Shown piece after piece: positions 28,824 to 37,259 of a stretch of DNA of 64,000 nucleotides. The DNA comes from Blattabacterium cuenoti (GTDB taxonomy: Bacteria; Bacteroidota; Bacteroidia; Flavobacteriales; Blattabacteriaceae): contig NZ_CP059202.1 of NCBI RefSeq assembly GCF_014251815.1, forward strand, positions 248,001 through 312,000, given 5' to 3'. Below the pieces are notes generated by a model. That model saw only the letters and a list, made by a program, of their open reading frames with translations, searched no databases and was not told the origin of the DNA. Position numbers and translations under genes: made by a program. The first letter of the stretch is position 1. The number at the start of each line of letters is the position of its first letter.

Positions 28824-29183
28824 TTAAATAATATTTTTCTCGTTCATATAACGAATAATAGCTTTTTTTATTAAAAATAATTGATCTTTATAATTAAAAG
28901 GAATTTTATTTTTCAATATATAATGAGGCCATCCTTCTTTATCTTTTCCCAGAAACAAATAATAACCAAAAGGTTCTAATATTCTACATATTGCAATATG
29001 TAGAATATGAATTTTATCTTCTTTATTAAAAGATTGATTCTTTCCTTTTCCTAATTCTTGAATTCCTATTAGATAAATAATTCCAATTATATCAATTTTT
29101 CCTTTCAAAGAAAAATTATTTTGTATATATGATATGATTTTATCCCAATTGGTATGAAATTGTTGCATAAATTTTTTTTCCAT
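28824..29183 (-). CDS. Conserved Bacteroidetes protein of unknown function
   Basis: A 119-residue soluble protein without a signal peptide. The central stretch [16 protein letters not shown] and the later [14 protein letters not shown] and DKEGWPHY segments resemble a small protein I recall from flavobacterial genomes beside pheS and cvpA. No catalytic motif is evident. It is not NusB despite similar size. The ATG may be five codons further in (MQQFHTNW). Retention in such a reduced genome suggests a useful role, but none can be named. Confidence 0.65.
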   Translation of the reverse strand: MEKKFMQQFHTNWDKIISYIQNNFSLKGKIDIIGIIYLIGIQELGKGKNQSFNKEDKIHILHIAICRILEPFGYYLFLGKDKEGWPHYILKNKIPFNYKDQLFLIKKAIIRYMNEKNII

Positions 29184-29204
29184 TTTATTTAGTATATTAA
29201 AAAT

Positions 29205-29714
29205 ATGTTAGATATTATTATTATAATTCTAGTTTTATATGGTGGATATCATGGATATAGAAAAGGGTTAATTTCTCAATTATTCATATTTATGATATCT
29301 TTAATATTGATTTTCAAAGGTTTTTATGTTTTCAATTCCGTAAAAGGGATTTTAAAAGATGTCAATATAATAAGTAAAAAGCCCTATATTTTGATGATTT
29401 ATTCTATAATCATTTCGCTATTTTCTATTATTCTTATCGCTTTTATAATTAAAAAAATCATAGAATTGATAATAATTATTACATGGATGAAGCCTCTAGA
29501 TAGATTGGGTGGCGGAGTATTAGGCATGATTAAATATTTTTTTTGTCTTTCAATATGTATTCTTTTTCTAAAAGAAGCAAATAAAAAAATAGATTTATTT
29601 CCTTATAATTTCTTCCAAAATTCCTTTGAAAAAAAATTTCAATTCCTTTTCTATCAAAAAGGATCGTTATTAAATAAATTGAAAGAATTATATTTAAAAT
29701 TTTATGAATTTTAA
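29205..29714 (+). CDS. CvpA-family membrane protein
   Basis: A 169-residue protein with four predicted membrane helices. The N terminus MLDIIIIILVLYGGYHGYRKGL and the loop LDRLGGGVLGMIKYFF fit the CvpA (colicin V production) family. E. coli CvpA is an inner-membrane protein affecting purF operon phenotypes and envelope stress; the molecular role is unclear. It is divergent from the 119-residue protein and overlaps the LuxE-like gene by 11 bases. Confidence 0.8.
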   Translation: MLDIIIIILVLYGGYHGYRKGLISQLFIFMISLILIFKGFYVFNSVKGILKDVNIISKKPYILMIYSIIISLFSIILIAFIIKKIIELIIIITWMKPLDRLGGGVLGMIKYFFCLSICILFLKEANKKIDLFPYNFFQNSFEKKFQFLFYQKGSLLNKLKELYLKFYEF

Positions 29715-30684
29715 AAAAAAGATTTTTTCTATTTTAGAAAAAAAAGAATTTGATAATTTGACATGGGATATATTTCATTATCAAATTCAAAATAATAAAC
29801 TTTATAAAAGTTATCTTCAATCCTTAGAGGTGAATCCATTTGAAATAAGAAATATTTCTGAAATTCCTTTTTTACCTATTTCTTTTTTTAAAACGCATCG
29901 TATTAGCAGTACAACGAATTGTTATGATATCATTTTTACTAGCAGCGGGACTACTGGAATCAAAAGTAAACATTATATCAAAGATTTGAGTATTTACATT
30001 GATAGTGTTCGAAACAGTTTCGAATTTTTTTATGGTCCAATAGATAAATTTAAGTTTTTAGGATTTTTTCCTACAGATAGAAAAGATTCTTCTTTAATTT
30101 ATATGGTAAAATATTTAATACAAAAAACATATAAAAATGGGAGTCATTTTGTCCATCATGCTAAAAATATGCATCTTATTCCTAATCAAAATAATAAAAA
30201 TATTTTCATTTTTGGACTTAGTTTTTCTTTATTGGATTTTATAGAAAAAAACAATCATACGAAACAAAATGATTTCCAAAATAAAGTCATAATTATGGAA
30301 ACAGGAGGGATGAAGGGAAAAAGAAAAGAGATTATTCGAGAAGAATTACACAATATTTTAAAAAAATTTTTTTGTGTAAAGGAAATTCATTCGGAATATG
30401 GAATGACAGAATTACTTTCTCAAGCATATGCAAAGAAAAACGGTATATTTCAATGTCCTCCTTGGATGAAAATATATATAAGAGATCCTGAAGATCCTTT
30501 TATACATGTTGATAACAATAAAATAGGAGGGATTGATATTATTGATTTATCAAATTATCTATCTTGTCCTTTTATTTCTACCCAAGATTTGGGAAAAAAA
30601 ATCAGTGATAATGAATTCGAAGTATTAGGAAGAATGGATTTTTCAGATATACGAGGATGTAATCTAATGACTTCCATTTATTAG
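29704..30684 (+). CDS. LuxE/PaaK-like acyl-activating protein (ANL superfamily)
   Basis: A 326-residue protein with the adenylate-forming signature FTSSGTTGIKSKHY at about residues 79-92 and SEYGMTELLSQAY at about 239-251, as in LuxE acyl-protein synthetases and Bacteroidetes 'acyl transferase' proteins. It probably activates a carboxylic acid with ATP; the substrate is unknown. There is no luxC or luxD, so bioluminescence is not implied. It overlaps cvpA and is probably co-transcribed. It ends 8 bases before the convergent phosphate transporter gene. Confidence 0.75.
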   Translation: MNFKKKIFSILEKKEFDNLTWDIFHYQIQNNKLYKSYLQSLEVNPFEIRNISEIPFLPISFFKTHRISSTTNCYDIIFTSSGTTGIKSKHYIKDLSIYIDSVRNSFEFFYGPIDKFKFLGFFPTDRKDSSLIYMVKYLIQKTYKNGSHFVHHAKNMHLIPNQNNKNIFIFGLSFSLLDFIEKNNHTKQNDFQNKVIIMETGGMKGKRKEIIREELHNILKKFFCVKEIHSEYGMTELLSQAYAKKNGIFQCPPWMKIYIRDPEDPFIHVDNNKIGGIDIIDLSNYLSCPFISTQDLGKKISDNEFEVLGRMDFSDIRGCNLMTSIY

Positions 30685-30692
30685 TTTATTAG

Positions 30693-32993
30693 TTAGAAAG
30701 CTAAAAAGGATGCATCTTTTTTGGTGGAGGAAACATGGGATAATGCATCCTGATACAATAGAACCATGTCTTCTATATTTTCCGTAATTTTTTTTGATTG
30801 TCGAAGAATATCTAACATCAAAAAAGTATTTTTTGTTCCATATTTTTTATGAATAATTCCTATCACCTGTTGATTCATTTGTTCCTCGATTTTTTTTATA
30901 ATTTTATTTTGTATAGTGCAAGAAATTTTCTTACAATTTTTATCTGTTGTTATTCTTTTTATGATGTTGAAATGTTCAATCATAAGACGCTCAAGTATTA
31001 ATAAATTCTTTTTTTGTTGATATTTTAAAGGTTTATGACTATTGATTACATGAAACAATGTATGATTCGCAATAATATCTGAAGACTCAATGATTTCTTT
31101 AGTTTTATTGTATATATGGAGATAAAGAATTCCAGCAATTGGTTCGTCATTTTTTGTTTTTCGAATCACTTTAATTAAAGAGTTATGTATACTCATAAAA
31201 TTTTCTTTTACTTTTAAAAAATGATATCTATTTTCTTGAAGAATTTTTAAATTTTCTTGAGTAATTCCTGTTATACTATTTTTGTATATACCCTCAATAT
31301 ATTCAAGTATTGGCTTTATAATATCGAAAGTTTTGTTTAAAGTCGTCTCTAAAGTTAGATTTACTACTCCAAAAAATGGTTTTTCTTCTATTTTTTTATC
31401 TTGCATTTTATTATATAGTTTATAACTTCTGTAAAAAACAAATACAATGAAAAAAATAAGAAAAAATAGAGCCCATATCTTAAAAAAATATAAAAAAGAA
31501 GCAGTGATTCCTGCCATAGTAAAAGCAATAAAACCTGTTAGAAACCATCCTCTTATGACTTTTAATACTCCTGAAACTCTATAAACGGCGCTTTCTCTAT
31601 CCCATGCTCTATCTGAAAGAGAAGTCCCCATAGATACCATAAAAGTCACAAAAGTAGTAGATAATGGGAGTTTTTGAACTGTAGCTATAGATATCAATAT
31701 ACTGGATATAGTTAAATTAGCAGAAGCTCTAACCAAATCAAAAGCTACACCTTCTTCTGTTTGTATTTTTTTTTGTTTAAAGTTTTTTTCGATTTTAACC
31801 AGAAATCTTTTAGGAAATAATTTAAAAAAATGATTTCCTAAATACAAAAATAATCTAACAATTCCTCTAGAAAAAGAATTGGATAAAAATTTTTCTGGTC
31901 CTTCATTTTGTCTACTTAAATTAATTTCTGTGCTTGTGATGTTTTTTGTTTTTTTGGAAAACCAAAGAGTGAATATCATAATCATTCCTGAAAAAATCAA
32001 AACGGAAGATGGAGCTTGTACATTTTCAGATAAATCTTTCATATTGAATTTTTCAGCTGGGGGGCTACCCGATTCGTTCCATATGTTATAAGACTGTATA
32101 CTAGCTATTGGAATCCCAATAAAATTTACCAAGTCATTTCCTGCAAAGGCCATAGCCAAAGAAAAAGTACCATATAATACGACAAATTTTAATATATTAT
32201 ATCCTAAAGAAACAAATATTTTTGCTATCAGAGTCCAAGTCGAAAATAATATGAGTAAAAAAACAAAAAAATTATGGTGAATCCATTTGATGAAATGTTG
32301 AATGAATAAGGAAAATCCTGTTAAATTTTCGTCAGTAAAACCCTGTAAAGTACTATGCAATCCTCTTACAATAAGAAAATAAGTCATACTACTCAATGAA
32401 ATCGCACTCCATATTACTCCTACATATTTTAATTTCCTTTCATATTCAAAACTAAATAAATAACGAATGAAATAGTGAATAAAAGCGCCGGAAGTAAAAG
32501 AAATGATAATAGATAAAAAAATACCTATAATAATGGTAAATGTTTTTTCCATTTTAATATATAAAGTTAAATGATGAAAGGGTTCATTGTTAAATGGAGA
32601 AGTGATTTTTATCATGGCTATGCTAAAAGCCGCGCCTAATAAGCAAAAAACCATAGATACTGTAGTAGATGTAGGTAATCCTAAAGTATTAAAAACATCC
32701 AATAAAATAATATCGGATATCATAACCGACAAAAAAATGAAAATAATATCTGAAAAATAAAAATAAGACGGATCAAAAACACCTTTTCTTGCTACTTCCA
32801 TCATTCCACTAGACAAAAAAGCGCCTAAAAAAATACCTACACTCGCAAAAATCATGATAGTTCTACGAGAAGCAACTTGAGATCCAATAGCAGAATTTAG
32901 AAAATTAACGGCATCATTAATTAAACCAACAATAAGATCAAATATAGATAATAAAAAAAGAACTATTATAATTGAGAAATAAAATAGTTTCAT
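30693..32993 (-). CDS. PiT-family inorganic phosphate transporter with C-terminal cytoplasmic domain
   Basis: Membrane phosphate carrier of 766 residues. The duplicated PiT signatures are visible: LINDAVNFLNSAIGS (about 24-38) and FAGNDLVNFIGIPIAS (about 282-297), with partner segments GLPTSTTVSM and KLPLSTTFVTFMVS. About 540 residues are membrane-spanning. The last about 200 residues form a helical, soluble domain resembling PhoU/DUF47 proteins, which often regulate PiT carriers and here are fused to it. It lies downstream of ruvA on the same strand, with an 87-base gap. Confidence 0.9.
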   Translation of the reverse strand: MKLFYFSIIIVLFLLSIFDLIVGLINDAVNFLNSAIGSQVASRRTIMIFASVGIFLGAFLSSGMMEVARKGVFDPSYFYFSDIIFIFLSVMISDIILLDVFNTLGLPTSTTVSMVFCLLGAAFSIAMIKITSPFNNEPFHHLTLYIKMEKTFTIIIGIFLSIIISFTSGAFIHYFIRYLFSFEYERKLKYVGVIWSAISLSSMTYFLIVRGLHSTLQGFTDENLTGFSLFIQHFIKWIHHNFFVFLLILFSTWTLIAKIFVSLGYNILKFVVLYGTFSLAMAFAGNDLVNFIGIPIASIQSYNIWNESGSPPAEKFNMKDLSENVQAPSSVLIFSGMIMIFTLWFSKKTKNITSTEINLSRQNEGPEKFLSNSFSRGIVRLFLYLGNHFFKLFPKRFLVKIEKNFKQKKIQTEEGVAFDLVRASANLTISSILISIATVQKLPLSTTFVTFMVSMGTSLSDRAWDRESAVYRVSGVLKVIRGWFLTGFIAFTMAGITASFLYFFKIWALFFLIFFIVFVFYRSYKLYNKMQDKKIEEKPFFGVVNLTLETTLNKTFDIIKPILEYIEGIYKNSITGITQENLKILQENRYHFLKVKENFMSIHNSLIKVIRKTKNDEPIAGILYLHIYNKTKEIIESSDIIANHTLFHVINSHKPLKYQQKKNLLILERLMIEHFNIIKRITTDKNCKKISCTIQNKIIKKIEEQMNQQVIGIIHKKYGTKNTFLMLDILRQSKKITENIEDMVLLYQDALSHVSSTKKDASFLAF

Positions 32994-33080
32994 AATAAAT
33001 AATAGATATTATTAAATATCCACAGAAAAAAAACAATATTATTTTATTAAGGTTTGTTTTTTATCAATAGTGAATAATTT

Positions 33081-33698
33081 TTATGATTTTACAATTTTTT
33101 TTAAAGATTCTTTAATAAGATTTTCTACAGAAAATTCTGGATTCTTATCCAGAAGATCATCCAAAATTTTTTTAGATTCTTTATGAGAAAATCCCAGCAC
33201 ATTTAAAGCACTTAAAGCTTCTTTTTTTATTGAATAAGATGTATTTTCCAATATTTTTATGTTTTTTCCTTTTTTAGGAATAATTTCTTTAATAATTTTA
33301 TCTTTTAGTTCAATAATAATTCTTTTAGCTATTTTTGTTCCAATCCCTTTAACTTTATTCAATACTTTTATATCTTCTTTAGATATGGATTTTTCTATTT
33401 CATATGGAGTAAGAGAAGATAACAGCGTAATAGCAGAACTTGGTCCTATTCCATTCACGGATATCAAATAAGAAAATATTTGTCTTTCTTTTTTATCAAA
33501 GAAACCATATAAAATATGTTGATTTTCTTTGATAAACAGATAAGTATGTACGAATATATCTTTTCCTTCTTCTTCTAATTCTGATAAAGAAGAATATGTG
33601 TATGAGGATATATGAATGTAATACCCTATTCCATGACAATCTATGATTAAATAAGATTGATTTTTTTCTATTAACTTTCCTCTTAAATGTGTTATCAC
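33081..33698 (-). CDS. ruvA: Holliday junction branch migration protein RuvA
   Basis: DNA-binding subunit of RuvAB, 205 residues. The N-terminal OB-fold begins MITHLRGKLIEKNQSY. Helix-hairpin-helix motifs are seen in LISVNGIGPSSAITLLS and LNKVKGIGTKIAKRIIIELKDK, and the C-terminal domain III begins near residue 155. The start codon is GTG. It lies 28 bases after der, so the two are probably one transcript. ruvB and ruvC are not in the window. Confidence 0.95.
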   Translation of the reverse strand: MITHLRGKLIEKNQSYLIIDCHGIGYYIHISSYTYSSLSELEEEGKDIFVHTYLFIKENQHILYGFFDKKERQIFSYLISVNGIGPSSAITLLSSLTPYEIEKSISKEDIKVLNKVKGIGTKIAKRIIIELKDKIIKEIIPKKGKNIKILENTSYSIKKEALSALNVLGFSHKESKKILDDLLDKNPEFSVENLIKESLKKIVKS

Positions 33699-33726
33699 GA
33701 CGATATAATAACTTGTTCAATAAAAG

Positions 33727-35043
33727 TTATTTTTTTCTAAAAAAAATTTGTATGGGAACTCCTATAAAGTCAAAGTGATCTCGAATTTTATTTTCTACAA
33801 ATCTTTTATAAGATTTTTTTATATGTTGAGGAAAATTAGAAAAAAAAATAAATTTTGGTGTGTATGAAGGCAACTGAGTGCAATATTTTATAGTTATGAA
33901 TTTATTTTTTTTCTTAGTAGTAGGAGGATTTTTTTTCAAAATTGGTAACATAATTTTATTTAAAATATTCGTTTTTAATCTGTTTTTACGGTATTTTAAA
34001 ACCTGATAAGCCATGGGAATAATATTGTGTATTCCATCTTTATTTTTAGCGGATATAAAAAGAATGGGAACGTTGTCAAATGGATAAATTTTTTTCCTTA
34101 TAAAAAATTCGTAATCTTTTTGTGTATAATAGTTATTTTTATAAAGTAGATCCCATTTGTTTACAAGAATTATAATCCCTTTATGATTTTTTTCTACTAA
34201 TTTAAAAATATTCATGTCCTGTTTTTCCCATCCACAACCTGCATCTACCATTAAAAGACAAACATCTGCATATTCTATTGTTTGAAACGTTCTCATAGTA
34301 GAATAAAATTCAAGATTATTTTTTATTTTTGATTTTTTTTTGACTCCAGGTGTATCTACTAAAATACATTCCCATTTTTTGTAGAATACATCGAGACTAT
34401 CTCTAGTTGTTCCAGAAATATTTGTCACAATATGATGGTCTTTATTTAGAAAAGAATTAATCAAAGTTGATTTTCCTACATTGGGACGCCCTACTATTGA
34501 AAAACGAGGAATAAATTCGGATTCCGATATTTTTTCTTTTTTTTTCAAAAATTTGAATATTTCTATTAGTTTGTCTAATAATTCTCCTGTTCCACTTCCA
34601 TTTATAGCTGATATACAATAACATTTTTCAAATCCCAAACGGAAAAAATCTGTATCAGAATATACAGATTCTCCTCTGTCTACTTTATTTACAACTAATA
34701 AAATTAGTTTTTGATATTTTCTTAAAATTTTAGCAATTTCTTTATCTACATCTAATATTCCTACTTTTATATCTACTAAAAATAGAATAACATCAGATTC
34801 TTTTATAGCCATGAAAATTTGGTTTTTGATTTCTTTTTCAAGTCCATCATTTTCATAAACAGAGAACCCCCCAGTATCTACTACAGAAAATTTGACTCCA
34901 TTCCATTCTGAATTTCCATAAATGCGATCTCTTGTCACTCCACTTGTGGCATGAACAATCGCTTTTCTTCTTCCTACAAGACGATTAAACAAAGTTGATT
35001 TTCCTACATTGGGGCGTCCTACTATAGATACGATATAATTCAT
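33727..35043 (-). CDS. der: Ribosome assembly GTPase Der (EngA)
   Basis: Tandem GTPase needed for large-subunit maturation. From the ATG at 35043 it has 438 residues: G domain 1 with GRPNVGKSTLFNRL near residue 8, G domain 2 with GRPNVGKSTLINSF near residue 185, and a KH-like C-terminal domain. An in-frame GTG at 35061 was rejected because it overlaps a consensus promoter box. Both NKxD motifs are present (NKVD, NKWD). It is divergent from trmD and precedes ruvA. Confidence 0.96.
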   Translation of the reverse strand: MNYIVSIVGRPNVGKSTLFNRLVGRRKAIVHATSGVTRDRIYGNSEWNGVKFSVVDTGGFSVYENDGLEKEIKNQIFMAIKESDVILFLVDIKVGILDVDKEIAKILRKYQKLILLVVNKVDRGESVYSDTDFFRLGFEKCYCISAINGSGTGELLDKLIEIFKFLKKKEKISESEFIPRFSIVGRPNVGKSTLINSFLNKDHHIVTNISGTTRDSLDVFYKKWECILVDTPGVKKKSKIKNNLEFYSTMRTFQTIEYADVCLLMVDAGCGWEKQDMNIFKLVEKNHKGIIILVNKWDLLYKNNYYTQKDYEFFIRKKIYPFDNVPILFISAKNKDGIHNIIPMAYQVLKYRKNRLKTNILNKIMLPILKKNPPTTKKKNKFITIKYCTQLPSYTPKFIFFSNFPQHIKKSYKRFVENKIRDHFDFIGVPIQIFFRKK

Positions 35044-35060
35044 TTTTAATAAATTATTCA

Positions 35061-35068
35061 CAAAGGTA
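35061..35068 (-). promoter_or_regulatory. Candidate -7 box for der-ruvA
   Basis: TACCTTTG on the minus strand matches TAnnTTTG and lies 17 bases before the der ATG, supporting the shorter start. No clear TTTG is seen upstream at -33. Confidence 0.45.
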
Positions 35069-35138
35069 GAATTTTTTCATTAGTTTCATTCTTAGATTAT
35101 TAGTCTGTATATTAATAATAAAATAAAAAAATAATACA

Positions 35139-35822
35139 TTGCGTATAGATATTGTTAGTCTTATCCCTGAAATTTTTCATAGCCCTTTTTCCAATTCTAT
35201 TATTAAAAGGGCAATTGATAAAGGGTTAATTAATATTCACGTCCATGATTTACGTAAATATGGTTTAGGAAAACGAAAAAATGTGGATGATTATCCTTAT
35301 GGGGGAGGGTCTGGAATGGTAATTCGAATAGAACCTGTATATCAGTGTTTTTCCAAGCTTTTATCAGAAAGAAATTATGATGAGAAAATTTTTATGACTC
35401 CTGATGGAAAGTTGTTTTCTCAAAAATATGCTCAAAATTTAATTAATAAGAGAAATATCATCATTCTTTGTGGGCGTTATAAAGGAATTGATCAAAGAAT
35501 TAGAGATCACTTAATTTCAGAAGAAATATCTATTGGAAATTATATTTTATCTGGAGGAGAATTAGCCGCTGCTGTTATCATAGAATCTATAGTCAGATTA
35601 TTGCCTGGAGTCATAAAAAATCAAGATTCTATCCTAACAGATTCTTTTCAAAGTGAGTCCTTCATAGCCCCTCCCCTTTACACTCGTCCATCAGTTTATA
35701 AAGGATGGTCTGTTCCAAAAATACTTTTATCTGGAGATCATAAAAAAATAAAAGATTGGTTAAATCAGAAATCTTATGCAATTCAAACGAAAATTGGATT
35801 CTTAGAGGATCCATCAAAATGA
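35139..35822 (+). CDS. trmD: tRNA (guanine-37-N1)-methyltransferase TrmD
   Basis: Methylates G37 next to the anticodon to prevent frameshifting. The 227 residues form a SPOUT knot with YGGGSGMVIRIEP, ILCGRYKGIDQRI and GNYILSGGELAA motifs, and a C-terminal domain with APPLYTRPSVYKGW. The start is TTG (MRIDIVSLIPEIF), placed by homology; no in-frame ATG exists at the correct position. The last 40 bases overlap the 3' end of convergent argH, the largest overlap in the window. Confidence 0.95.
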   Translation: MRIDIVSLIPEIFHSPFSNSIIKRAIDKGLINIHVHDLRKYGLGKRKNVDDYPYGGGSGMVIRIEPVYQCFSKLLSERNYDEKIFMTPDGKLFSQKYAQNLINKRNIIILCGRYKGIDQRIRDHLISEEISIGNYILSGGELAAAVIIESIVRLLPGVIKNQDSILTDSFQSESFIAPPLYTRPSVYKGWSVPKILLSGDHKKIKDWLNQKSYAIQTKIGFLEDPSK

Positions 35823-37171
35823 ATTTTTCTATAAATTAATCGTTTTATAACTTCATTGATTTTATCAAAATCAAATTCTTTAATCACATCTTGCATCAAA
35901 TTTCTAATTTGTGTGTTACATAAATTTCCTATACTTCCTTCATGAGAATAAAAACCCTTAGTAAAAGGTTTGAAACATCCATTTTTTATATCTAAACTTA
36001 CTTTTTGATAAGCTTCTCTAAAAGAATATCCTTTTTCAACAACAAGCTGATTCACGACCTCTACACTAAATAAATATTGATACTTATTATCCTGAATAAT
36101 ATCCTTTCTTATTATGATATGATTCAACATATATTGAAACATGGAAAAACATTTCTTTAATTCTTCAAAAATTGGAATAAATCTTTCTTTAATAATTTGA
36201 AAATCTCTATGATATCCTGAACATAAATTAGAAGAAATCAAATAAATTTCATTAGGTAACGATGTCATTCTATTACATGTAGCTCGTATAATTTCAAAAA
36301 CATCTGGATTTTTTTTATGAGGCATAATACTAGATCCGGTAGTAAGATGATCAGGAAAACTAATGAAATTAAAATTTTGACTTAAATATAAACAAATATC
36401 TTGTGCCATTTTACCTAAAGTTCTTGCCAAAGAAGAAATAGATTCTGAAACGATTATTTCCATTTTTCCACGTCCCATTTGAGCATACACAACATTATAA
36501 TTTAAATTTTCGAAACCCAATAAATCGGTTGTCATTTTTCTATTTAAGGGGAAAGAAGACCCGTAACCTGCAGCGGAACCTAAAGGGTTTTTATTGACAA
36601 TACGATATGCGGCATGCATTAATAATAAATCATCTATTAAACTTTCTGCATATGCGGCAAACCAAAGACCAAAAGAAGAAGGCATCGCTATTTGGTAATG
36701 AGTATAACCAGGCATTAATATATTCTTATGTTGTTCACTTAATTTTAATAATAAATCAAAAAAAGAATAAGTCATATATACAATATCCTTGATTTCTGTG
36801 CGTACAAAAAGTTTTAAATCCAACAAAATTTGATCATTTCTAGATCTACCACAATGTATTTTTTTTCCTACTTCTCCTAAACGATTGGTTAACATAAATT
36901 CTATCTGAGAATGAATATCTTCTATTCCTTCATCAATTTTAAAGTTATTTTTTAAAATTTCGTGAACATAAATATTACGCAATTCATGAATTAAAATTTT
37001 TAAATCTTTTTGATTTAATAATCCTATACTTTTCAACATAATAACATGAGCAATGGTTCCTATCACATCATATGGTGCTAAAAGTAAATCTATTTTTGAA
37101 TCTTTACTTGAAGTAAAATTTTCTATTTCTTTGTTAAAACTCAAATTCGTTCTTTTTCCCCAAATTTTCAC
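35783..37171 (-). CDS. argH: Argininosuccinate lyase
   Basis: Splits argininosuccinate into arginine and fumarate, the final step of arginine synthesis. It has 462 residues. The fumarase-superfamily signature GSSIMPHKKNPD, with the catalytic serine loop, is at about residues 280-291, and HSQIEF, GRSRNDQ and GYTHYQIAMP are also present. The start appears to be GTG (MKIWGKRTNLSFN). In a cockroach symbiont it would feed essential arginine and the urea-cycle route. Its 3' end runs 40 bases into trmD. Confidence 0.95.
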   Translation of the reverse strand: MKIWGKRTNLSFNKEIENFTSSKDSKIDLLLAPYDVIGTIAHVIMLKSIGLLNQKDLKILIHELRNIYVHEILKNNFKIDEGIEDIHSQIEFMLTNRLGEVGKKIHCGRSRNDQILLDLKLFVRTEIKDIVYMTYSFFDLLLKLSEQHKNILMPGYTHYQIAMPSSFGLWFAAYAESLIDDLLLMHAAYRIVNKNPLGSAAGYGSSFPLNRKMTTDLLGFENLNYNVVYAQMGRGKMEIIVSESISSLARTLGKMAQDICLYLSQNFNFISFPDHLTTGSSIMPHKKNPDVFEIIRATCNRMTSLPNEIYLISSNLCSGYHRDFQIIKERFIPIFEELKKCFSMFQYMLNHIIIRKDIIQDNKYQYLFSVEVVNQLVVEKGYSFREAYQKVSLDIKNGCFKPFTKGFYSHEGSIGNLCNTQIRNLMQDVIKEFDFDKINEVIKRLIYRKIHFDGSSKNPIFV

Positions 37172-37195
37172 GGAATAATATTTTTTCTATCTTTG
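37165..37195 (+). promoter_or_regulatory. Candidate gyrB promoter (-33 and -7 elements)
   Basis: TATCTTTG (37188-37195) matches the TAnnTTTG -7 box, and TTTT at 37165-37168 lies exactly 19 bases upstream as a near match to TTTG. The gyrB ATG is 64 bases downstream. The -33 element extends into the first codons of argH. Confidence 0.5.
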
Positions 37196-37259
37196 ATCTT
37201 CTAAAATAAAAAATAAAACTAAAAATATTATGCAAAATAATAAATAAAATTAATGGATT

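Noticed and set aside
28824..29183. nusB as identity of the 119-residue gene
   Set aside because: Size is similar, but the NusB motifs are missing and the sequence resembles a separate Bacteroidetes family beside pheS.
30014..30684. Luciferase operon suggested by the LuxE-like protein
   Set aside because: No luxA, luxB, luxC or luxD genes are present; the protein matches general Bacteroidetes acyl-activating proteins.
33005..33020. GATATT-N4-AATATC hairpin between ruvA and the phosphate carrier
   Set aside because: The stem is only 6 bases with one G-C pair and has no clear T tract after it.
35044..35061. GTG start for der at 35061
   Set aside because: The codon overlaps a consensus -7 promoter box, and the ATG at 35043 gives the standard Der N terminus.
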